64,000 nucleotides of DNA from Pagrus major (Eukaryota; Chordata; Actinopteri; Spariformes; Sparidae), in contig NC_133216.1 of the NCBI RefSeq assembly GCF_040436345.1, positions 19,642,792 to 19,706,791 on the forward strand, written 5' to 3'. Shown piece by piece: positions 40,860 to 52,800 of this stretch. The notes under the pieces are model-generated. The model searched no databases and was not told the DNA's origin. It worked only from the letters and a program-made list of their open reading frames with translations. Position numbers and translations under genes: made by a program. Position 1 is the stretch's first letter; each line of letters starts with the position of its first letter.

Positions 40860-43800
40860 CCACCAGTCCAGTCTCCCACGACTCGGAGATGGATGCCAAA
40901 AGTTTCCTTGTTCTCTGTGGGACACTGCGAGGAGTTAGAGAGCAGACAGTGAGTCACAACAAAACACATACACACACACACACACACAATCACATACTGG
41001 CATACACAAATACACACAAGTATACACACGCTCAGTTGCTAGTAAGAAAAGGAAAACACTCACGTACAGCATACACGTGCAGCTAACACAAAGACACACA
41101 CACACAGCCCAGTGTGCACACATACAGTACATAGCTACAATTCTTTTCATTAAATTTAACAATGCACACACACACACACACACACACACACGGACACACA
41201 CAGCCTTCCTGTTGGCAGACGGCGTTACTAGCCTCAGGGGTCTGTCTGCTCTCTGTCAGTGTGATTCTTTGCCCTCCTCCTCAAAGCTCCATAACACACC
41301 AGGCATAGGCATGCACATACTATGGTGTGTGTGTGTATGCTTCTTTGTGAGCAAGTGTGTGTGAAATGAGTGTGTGCTGTATGCTGTCTAAGCAGAAAGT
41401 TGCCTCTGTGTCTTCTGTCTTGTCTCATAAATTTGGACTAAATCTTAAAATTAGCAATAAACATCGTGATGCAGGGTATTACTGGACGACCCAGCTGTCA
41501 CTCAGCTAGCAGCAGAGGGGGGCGGGATGTTGAGGGAGACAAAGAACTGCACGTTCTTTGCCAGGGGGAAGAAAGTTTAAGAAACCATGAAAACATGTGT
41601 GTGCGTGAAAAGTGTGTGTTTGCATTGTGTCATGTGTGAGGAATGTGTTGCATAAAGTCTTACTGTTGTTAGCGTGAAGGGATGGTTCTCAAATGAAGAG
41701 ACACCTGGACAGTTAAGAACAATATACTGAGAGAGAGCGATGGAGAGACAGCAGGATGACAGTGAGGGAGAGGAAGAAAGAGAGGATTAGGGAGAGGGCA
41801 TGTGGAGGGAAAATGAGGGGGAGAAACAAAAGAAAGAACTCATCAGATGAACTTTTGACTCAAAAGACAAGCAACAATCAGTTACAACAGAAGACCTGAT
41901 ATCTCCTCAAAAACATCATATAATCAAATACCTGTCCTGGACGAGCTTTGAAGTTCTTCTTTAGCATACGCAACTCGATGACATCACAGGGGTGCCTGAT
42001 GACTGTCACTATGGTAACAGGGTCACAGCTCCGGATGTAGCGGTACAAACGCTCAGCACAGTAAAGACAGAGAGGACCGGACACCCAAAGCCATGTCTAC
42101 AAAAACACACAAGACACCAAAACTACATTTGTTTTCACACTGAGGCTCTCGACATCATCATGTTAACAGTTAATCACTCAAAAACCTAACAGAGGCAGTT
42201 TAAATGGACACTCTGATGTCATGTTTGTTGCCCTGTTTGTAGCAATTACTTTGGTGAGTACAGATGGTTTGCTACAAAAATAAACCCAAAGTCGTAACAT
42301 ATGGTTTTCCTTTAAGGCTGGAACGTCCTTTTCTGAAGTGTATGTGCGTCATTCAAAAACGTTTATATGGAATTTTATTTGATATTTCTACAGACTTTAT
42401 GTATAACATTCAACATTATAAAGTCAGTCTCTGACATTTAGTCACCCAGTACAACTTTCTCTGCACAGACCTGCAGAGAGGACACAGCTTTCATGGATCA
42501 TATACACTGAAGTAAAAAAAATGGATTCTTCCTCTTCTTGTTCTGAGTAGAGCTGCAACAATTAATCAATGAATCCATTAGTTGTCAACTATTAAATTAA
42601 TTGCCAACTATTTTAAAGGAGACCTATTATGCTTCTTTTTCTTTCCTTCAGTGTGTTATGTTCTTTTGTATGTAAAAGATCTTGAAAGTTAAAAAGGTCA
42701 AAGTCTGCACCAACAGAAGCTCCTCTCTCCCACAGAAAACATTGCTCCTGAAACGCCTCGTCAGTAGTCCCGTCTGACTTTGTGACATCACACTACGTCA
42801 CAATGTCACACATTTGCATAATCTTTGCCTAGCGACTGGTCTGGCACGTATAAAATTTATTTAGCGCAGCTGCTCTGTTGCTGTTGGGTCAGGCATGTGT
42901 GAACTAAAACAGAGCGTCTCAGACAGAGAGGGAATACAGTGCTGCAGCACTGGACAGTGTGAGAAAACTGATGTGTTTTTTGATTATTAAAGCAGGTAAA
43001 CATATTCTAGTTGTAACCCAAAATACAATTATGGACCTAAAAATGAGCATTGTTGTAAGTAAGTCTAAATTCTCTGATTCTAGCTTCTTATTACTGAATA
43101 TTTTCTGGTTTCTTTACTCCTCTTAAACTGAATATGTTTGGGTTGTGGACCAAACCATTTGAGGACATCATCATGGGCTTTGGGAAACACTTATTGGGAT
43201 TTTTCACCATTTTCTGACATCTTATAGGCCAAACAACAAATCAGTTAATGGAGAAACCAATCAACTGATTAATCAACAATGACAATATTTGTCTCATAGT
43301 TGCACCAGGCACATGAAAATTAAACATAAATGAGATTTGTTATATATTACAAAATACATAAGTTGAAAGTATACAGATTATTTTTAATTAATTCAATTTG
43401 GCTACATAAGTGATACATTTGGATTTCATGTGGATTAACTGCCAAATTAACACATCTTAATGAACAGAAATTCCCACTCAAAATTACAACATGGAGGCGG
43501 ATTTAAACGTTTTTTTCCCCACTAGGCTGCTCATAATTACAGTCTGAAAGAAATATGAAAAAAAGTGCAGTGTTAGCTCTGATATAGAAAGCTTAGGGAA
43601 CCGTATCAGTTGTCGTCTGTCGAGGCTTCCTAATTGTCCCAACTTGCTTCACAAAAACACAAGGGGTCTCTGAATCAAACTCAGCCGAGGACATTTTATT
43701 CATGAGAATACATGTGAGATCTCTTCATCTTTCTGTCGCAGTGTGTGGTGTTTCTGTTTCTGTCTGTTGGCAGTTACCTGTAGCAGACTAATTGCTCACA

Positions 43801-46800
43801 GTTCCCATAAAGCCCGCGGAGCACAATCGGGTTTAAGGGGGATTTTATGGAACCAGCTCGTTGCTTAACGACCATGTGCAAACACGTAATCACACACGCA
43901 GAGGGAAGCACACACAAACACAGGCCTTGATGTAGAAAGAGGATGCCTGCCCCTCCCTTACAGCACTACACCTCTAATAAACAGGACCAACTCCCTCCAA
44001 CACTTCCCAAATACTCCACATACACACACCCACTACAACAAAGACACACACTTACAGGCACGAACAAACATGCACTTAAATAAATGGAAATGCCAAGACA
44101 TATGTAACACACACACACACACACACGCACACACAAACCTGGGGGTAGTGAGGCTGGAAGTGAGCCTCCTCTCTGCATCTCCTCTCTTCATCCTCTCCCT
44201 GCTCCAGCTCCTCGCCTTGCTGCTCTGCACCGCTCTGATTGGCTTGGAGGCAGCCGGGAGGGTGGGCCTCGATGTTGGTCTGATACTTCAAAGCTCCTCT
44301 GGTGGAAAAGACAAGAAGAAAACTGATACTGTTAGTTTGATTATTCCAGTCTTACTCTCAGGACTGGTTAGAAGACCGAAAAGCCACATCCAGGTACATA
44401 TTAACATAGCTAACAGGAGTATTTTTATTGCCACATTCAGACCCTCCTGATACAAAAAATACAGAAAAAACCCCACAAGGTCTGCAGTGTTATTTGCCTA
44501 ATATGTCGGGATAGCAACATAGTGATACATATGTTTTAATACACTTTTTTTCAGTGACACTGTGCATTTAGCCAGACAAAGTACACATATCCACACAGCA
44601 GTGCAAAGTATCTAAGCATATGTACTCAAGTACTCTACTTAAGAGCAAATTTGATGCACTACTACTATACTGCTCCTGCTACTTTATACTTCTACTCCCC
44701 CACAATTCAGAGGCAATTATGGTACCTTTAACTCCACTGCATGTATTTAACAACTTTAGTGACTAGTTATTTTGCAAATGTTGTTTAATAACACAACATA
44801 TAATCAATAAAATAAAGTACGATGTTATACTGTAGATTAAGATAAAACTTTACTGATCTCTGACCAGGCAGATAAACTATGTAAAGACGTTAAACCAAGC
44901 CATCAAGAGAATATCAAAAACAAATACTGCCATTTGACAAGCTATAACTCAACTGCACTGAATAAACGATAACAAAAAAAAGGGAACAACTGGGCACAAA
45001 GAGAGCGGGCATGTACAAGCAAACCCTGCTGAAGTTACAGTTGAATGACTGTTGGCGAAGTTAAGCAAAGAATTCACAAGAAAAATTCCACTTTCACTTG
45101 TCAGAACAAGAAACGAAATGACATTTTGTGTGTTTTGAGAAAGTGGCGTGATTTTCATATGAATAGGTGAATTTTTAATGAATGAGTTGGTAAAATGATG
45201 CATGGTTTTCTGGATGAAAACATGAAAATGAAATATGTGTTGTCTCCAGCCATCAGTAGGAGTCTCCGATATTTGCTGACACTGACGGTGAAGCAGACTC
45301 TTATCTCTTTTCTGAAGGTAGTGGTTGAGATGAAGACTAAATGCACCAACAGTGACTCGTGCAGAGATAAAACCCATACACAAAACCACACACACATAGA
45401 TTTAGTGCTGCCATCAACAGCTTCAGCGTGGAGACCTACCCGACCATGTGCACCATGAGGATGATGTAGAAGACAATGAAGAGGTTGTGCGTGTACCAGA
45501 AGATCTCATAGTTGGACACCCTGAAAATAAATCGATACCAAGGATGTTTTAAAGATGATCAAAATAGATGTAAATGTAAAAATAATAACAAAGTAATGTG
45601 ATACAAGGAAACAAGAGCATGGGAGACACAGAAAGACCAGAGGCAACAAAAGAAGAAAGCAAAGTCAGAGTTTGTTCAGGAGCAGACGCACAGACTCCCA
45701 GCTCAGAGCCTGAGTAAGCAGGACATCAGAGGTCAATATTAAAGGGGTCATTACACACAACAACACCCCCCCATAAACACTGCAAACAATGAACATCATC
45801 AAACCCTGTAGTCATCCTCTTTGACTGCAACTTCTTTCATGTTTCTGTAAAGCGACTGAGCAGCGTGGTTCATTTCAAATCAAAATGTATGCATTCACCC
45901 CTGTCGATGAAGAGTTCACTCACTTAACACATAAATCATTTTAGAACTGGATTACATTTAAATCCCTTTAATTTATAACATGTCAGAATTAAAGCCATGT
46001 TTTTGTACTTTGCTTACATAGTTTGCAGTGTTTTGTTCCTAGAATGACTAGGAAGGTTACCTTTAGCTATTCAGAAAGTGACAAAACATTATGTGCAAGT
46101 CAAGTGTTTTCTTTGTAAAAAAGTTAGAAAAACTCAAAGCTCAGTGAAACTTTATGTGATGAGAAGCAGTGAAGCATTAAAAACTTCAAGGGACATAAAG
46201 CTATTTCACTTAAGAAAGCTTTAATTGTTTTCACTGACTTTAAAATAGCAAAACTCTATGCTAATTTACTGTTTTACAGTATTGATCCTGTGCCAACGAC
46301 CTCATTGAGACTCATTATTTTGGTATTCTTCTGGTGAGCAGCAGCCTTTATCCCACCACTCCTACAGCCACTTACCCAAACTCTTATCTAAAGCCTCAAG
46401 GGGTCTGGAAAAGCCTCTTATCCTCTCTTCAATTACTGAAGAAAGCAAAGAGAGCACACGCGCGCACACACTGCAGGTTTCACACACCTGCGCGCATGCA
46501 CACATGCAGAGTGGGTGACCCGCTATGACCCGAGTAATGACAGAGCTGTGAGTGGAACACTTAGTGGGGATTTGCTCCGTAACAGACCTCTGTTGGCGTG
46601 TCTCCTTGTGGTTTCCATCTAATATTTCTCTCTCACACACAAACAAGATAAACTCAGACGGACAGACAAAGGCGATCAGGCACCACACACAGAAAACAAA
46701 CCAAAAAGGTTTTTTCTCACATGCACAGCTCACAGGAAATTGATTTTCCTGGCTTTGAGAAACTTTTACAAATGGTTGTCTATGTTTAAGATGCAGCGCA

Positions 46801-49800
46801 AAACTGGATCCAGTTATCCTAATACATCTCACGAGACAACACACACCAAACACACAACCTATGATGTTACGATTGTGGAATGGTTTGACCTACCGTACGC
46901 AGTAGGAGGAGGATGTGAACATCAGGAAGAGGATGAGAACCAACAGGACGCCCGTGACTCCAGGGACTGAAGAGAAATCAGCCAATCAGAGAGCAGAGAA
47001 ATAAAGTCAAGTTAACATCCCAGGACACATCTTAAATAACTTCATTTAGAAAAACGGAAACAATTTAACTTTAAGTGACTTCTTTTACCAACTAATAATA
47101 AAAAATGCAGAGATGTTTAAAGAGAGAGACTAAAAAAAACAGCATGACTTCCTGCTTTCTTCTTGGCATGAAGCCACTCTAATCTGTAACACATTGACCA
47201 GTTTCATTGCAAAGAAAATACCAGCATACACATACACAATACATTCGGTAATGTATGAGAAAGAGTAGTTCCTCTTACTTGTAGTCAAAATGATCAGCTT
47301 GGGGTCCTGGCAATGAGACACAAAAAAAGGAATAATTGTTTGTGCGTGTAATTTTGTCCATTTTTGTGAGGACTAATTTAAGTTTCAGATCTCGCAGCTG
47401 CAGCCAGTCACGTACTAAAGAGAGAAAACATTCTGCAGGTTTCACTCCAACCAATCGCTTTAGCAGCTGATTTCAATGCTAATTTCCTCCTCTTCACTTG
47501 AATGCATGCTAATCTCCACGGCACATGGTCAACCACCCGCTGCTTCAGAGACGGGACATTTTTGGAACGTGTGGACACTTTCCTCAAATCCTCAAAGAGC
47601 TGACGGAGGGTTCAGACTTCTAGGTTTAAGGTTAGAGTTAGTTTCAGGATGAAGGCATCAGTATGCTTCAAACTTAATGCTTGTGGGATCACAGCGTCTG
47701 AACCACTGTCACATAGAAAGATGGACGATGCGTCTCCACTTTCTCTCCCTGTCCCTCCCCTTCCAGTGGACTACATGTACAGTACTAAATATTTTTTCAA
47801 CCCATTTGATTTGTGCCATGAATTACATACAGTATACGGTGTTCGTCAATTAAATCAGCTTGAGGAAGTCCCACTTTTTCATAAAACTAATGAAGTATAT
47901 GAGTTTGAATGCACGTATTTAGAAAGATCTGACACCAGACACCTCGTTCTTTGAGCGATTGATACGGCGTATCATTAATTCATGAAGATGAGGTTAGTGA
48001 TTTTCTCGCGTGAATAGTACTTACTTATTACGATGCTTTGTTACTTACGCTAGGTCTGCGGAGAACTGGAAGTATCACCAATAATCATTTCCCAAGTAAC
48101 CTCCCCAGTGATGAACTAAACCCACTTCCCCCAACTTTCAAATGTCAATATGGAAGGATAAGCATGTCCACTTTATGCAGACTGAATGGATCAAAATTAG
48201 GGTGGGCATGCCAGGACGGAACTGGTTCCACTTTGATGGAAAAGGGGCATGAGTGAAACACAATGAATGCCTTTGAGATGATTGTCCAGAGTTATACAGC
48301 TCATCACATCTCACTTGACTTTTCACCCCGTCTCGAAGTTTTGTCATTGGGAACATGAGTGGTGGCTATTGCTTTCAGATGTGGTCAGATGACATGTTGC
48401 AAGCATACCTCGGCCTTAAGGTTAAGGTAAGATGAGGGGTTAGAGATGTCCGTGTGATGGGTAAGGTTATGGGCCAGGTTAATGATGGTCCTCACAAGTA
48501 TAAAGTCAAACTGTGCGTGTGTCTCACCTCTCCTCTGTAGCGGGCCAAATTGAGAGCAGGAAAGTCGTCTGAGTAGCTCATGCTGAAGTTGACGACATTC
48601 ACCAGGTGGGCAGACACGTGCACGACTACAGAAGAAGAGAGCAGGTTACACAATACTGATTGGAAACACACGTTTTTGTGCACAACGACTCTACTTCAAA
48701 CGCACACAAACTTAACTATAAAGGTCAAAATGAACTGCGAGCAGAAACTCACAAACATTTCTTTGTCTGTTCAGCAGAAAGTCAGCAAAACATCCTCCTG
48801 ACTCACTGGCACACACACACACACACACACACACACTCCTCCCTGACATCATAGACGAACCATGCAGCCCTTCGACAGCTGATGGAATTAGAGGGCGTAA
48901 TCATGAGACACAAGGGTCCTTTTTTTCTCACTCACATCCTTTCTTACTCCCACTGCCTCCCACCCCTCTGTCTCTCTCTCTGTCTCTCTCTTCTCTTAGT
49001 CTAGGTCTCTCTACCATCCTGGCTGTCTCTCAGTCTTCATTGTCATTTGTTGTCTCAGAACTTTGGAACTCTGCGATTAGCACATGAGAGCTTCGCCTGA
49101 GGGAAGACATATCTGTGTGTGGTGCTGAGAAGTTGACAGTAATGATGAAGGGAGGCTTAAGCTTACAAATGATGTAATAATGGACAACAGACACCAGCTA
49201 TTTGAGGTCTTTTATCTATATTACTTTTTTTATTGGCTCTATGGATGGCAATGTTGGATGGCTGGTCCACCATTTTGGTCCAGCCTGAAATAGCTCAACA
49301 AACTTTCACTACAGACATTCATTGTCTCCTTAAGGATAAATCCTACTAGCATGCTGATGTTAGCATTTAACTTAAATGTGTTGTAAGTGCAGCCACAAAG
49401 AGCAGCTAGCATAGCTGTAGCATAGATTTATAAGCTTGTTCTTGTTTCTTTGTGTCTGGTTTACAAGAAGAAGAAGAAGAAGCAGAAGAATCTTTATCAA
49501 TCACATTAAATCATGCGATGTACAACTTAGTGAAACAGGTTCTCTGCATTTAACCCGTCCTGAAGGAGCAGCCAGCGTACAACAACCAGAGACCAACTCC
49601 AGATTCTAAACCAGCTGGCATGTTTTTGATGGTGGGGAAAAACTGTGTACCCGGAGGAAACACATGGACAGGAAGAATATGCAAACTTGCCCCAGCCAGG
49701 ACAAGAGACTAAAGTCAGGATATGTTGACTTCTGCTGCTTTCTTCGTCTCTTATGATTCTCTCAACTTTATGGAATTACATACTAAACTGCAGAAGAATC

Positions 49801-52800
49801 CCTTTATAATCAATCCAGTCACCACCCTCTACATGCTATCTGGTGGATAAGAAATCTTTTCAGCTGTTGAACATTTTAATTCAGAGGTCAGCAGTTAGTA
49901 GGCAGTAGATCTTTAGAACAGAACCGGACCTGAGAGCAATCTCTGGATCGCTACGAAGAAGTGCACACAGCATGCCGTTATATGTTGGTGTTGGTTGCTG
50001 GTGCTGAGTTAGGTCATCTTTTTCGTGAGAAAAAGAGAGTCGCATGTTACTGGACTGATGGAAAGCCAGACCTCTCCGACATGAATGAATAAGAGGAGGA
50101 AGAGGATACACAGCTGTTAGTACTGTAGCTCCCATGATGTCATGAGAGGAGACACACAAGATCGACAACACACACACAAACACACGCACACACACAACTA
50201 GACAGCAAAAACACATATGACCAGCTGGACGGACATCACAGCTGGTACGCCAGGAATGCTGAGCCAGCCTCAATCCATTTATCCACACTTCACACACACA
50301 CACATACTGACACACACACAGTATGATACATGTAGACATATGAGCTGTAGTGGTAAGTGAGTAGTTTTTACCAGAGAAGATGCAGATGGCGACTCCACAG
50401 GCCACATGAAAGGTCTTGCTCTTGTCCAGCAGTCTACGAGTCTTTCTGCTTGAAACCTGTGTGTTGTAACAGTTCATTTCCAATGTAAGAGTAAGTTTAC
50501 ATTAAAATAAAACATCACAGATTTTAGCGCAAACCCTACATTCAATTGTCTCTCATAAATTTAGATGTGATATAAGCAAAAACTTGTGTAGCCGCAATTT
50601 TTTTACAACCCCCCCCCCAAAACCCTTTATCTAAATAAAATTAGAAACAGCTGTTGACATTTTTAACTCGCGATGAACTTGCTGTTTCAAATTAAAAGAG
50701 GAAATTTAAACCCTCATTCCACTTTTATTATGTTCTCGGTGGTTTCATCACCACTGAGAAGAACTCCCGTCACTCTGTTTTCTTCCTCCCTCTTTCCTTC
50801 CTCTACTCCCCTCAGTCTCTTTCTTACCGTGTGTGTTCCTCGGACAAAGGTGAGCAGGGAGCGACACATGGGCAACAAGACCAAGCTGCAGTTCAGGTTC
50901 AGCACAGACGCAGATGCCCTGCTGATGCACAGCCCCGGCTGAAAGAGACACGCACACACAGACAAACACACACTGTTAGGTAGGTTGCTGAAATGCAGAC
51001 AGATTCAGTGGATGTAAAGGGCCCCACAGGCTAAGACATATACTTTTGAGCTGTTCTGATTCAGATTTGGACACTTCTCTGTGCGCACTGAGCGCCTGAG
51101 GCATGAGTTCCCGGCCTCAATGGGAAAGTTTAACCCATCTTTGTGCTTCTCAGTGTGGAGAGCTAAGGATTGTTCTGCTTAAGGCATCTCTCTACTGAAG
51201 CTTTGTCTCCAAATACAGCTCTTTATTTGAGTTTATTCGTATGATGACACACAATATCTTCTTTGGTGATTGTTCAAAAGATGATTCAAAATATCCTTTG
51301 TGAAATAACTGAGGTTGGTCTACTTTACATAAGACAAGAGACAAATTTATACGTTAAAAGTAAGTTTTATTTTCAAAATATCTTTTTTTTTATATTAGTT
51401 TATTTTAAATTTAAAAATTAAATTTGATTTTTGTCTCAAATACTAACAACTTTTCAACACAGGGCAAATACTTTTCCTGAATTACTTTGAAGAAAACTTA
51501 AAAATGTGATGATTCTGGAGTTTTAAGGATCTGTTTTATATTGCATTTATGATAATGACATCCTAGGAAAGGGTTAGTTACACTGAATCCAAAACTACAT
51601 GTATCATGTGTTCAGATTTAACTGAGTTATGACTCTGAGAAGAAGTAGCTTAAGTACTGTAATTGCCTCCATAAGTTGTGTGTCACAGCCACTGCTGCTG
51701 CTGCAACTGCTGACCATGTTGGTAAAAAAGTCCAAATCAGCAGGCCAAAATACAATAACAATGTTCCTGTCGCATCAGTATACGTATCCCTATCACCTTA
51801 AAGAGCATCTTTGCCTCATGACTCCCCCTCACCCGTTAGCTGCATTATACAGGGTGAACCACCAAGTCCTCCTGTCCACCCAATTCAAACTGGCATCTCC
51901 AGAACAACACTAAAACTGGTTTGAGTCACAGCTCAGAGGGCGAGGTCACTCGATCACAAAAAGTGGCATTGCAAGGAAAACAGTCCAAGTGTTAATTTCT
52001 TTCCAATGGGGTTCTGCAAGGATCTGTGTTTGGTCCCCTTCTACTCTCAATATATACCATCTCTCTCAGTCCGACTATTCTATCACATGGGCTTTGTAAC
52101 CATTATTATGCTGATGATACCCAGCTCTGCCCTTTCCAACAGATGATTCCCACCGCTGTCACCCCTTGTCCACAAACCCCTGGGTGCCCTGATAGTCCAC
52201 TGGAAAAGGGAGGTCAGTGGGCCACAGTGAATTTACTGTTTAATCACACCACAAATGAGACAAGAATTATCTAGCTGGTGTGTTATTTCCTAATTCTATG
52301 TTCAGTGGTTTTTCCTGCAATTGGTTTGTAAAAATAACAGCCAGCAGCAGAACTGATGCAGCAGACTGTAGTTTATGTGGTTTCCCCGGTAAACACACCG
52401 ACCTCTACGGTTGTCGCAGCTGCAGTGTCTCTGGGATAGATAGCTGATTAGCGGGAGGGCAGCCTGGCAACGACATGCCCTGCAGATACCCAGCCTCTCC
52501 ACGCTGCCTAGCCCAGAGAAAACTTGGGGAGAGAAGAGCCACTTCAGAGGATGAGTGACCTCGAGAAGAGCAGCAGCAGGCGGGGAGGGAGGACAAAGAG
52601 GTAGGTGTGTTTACCAAGAAACTACTGCTCATAAACCACCGTATCAGAACCACAAGGAAAACAGACAAAACCACGCTACACTATCAGTGAACAGGTTGAG
52701 TTAAGCATGGACAACACAATCAACGAAGACAACAAATCAGAGGAAGGGTAGGGTTGGTTTTGCAAGAAAACAAGTGGGATCCGTAAAAACACTGTCAGCA

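Noticed and set aside
47649..47954. 101-aa open frame on the plus strand
   Set aside because: It has a balanced composition but lies antisense in nox4 intron 5, with no family match or splice partners.
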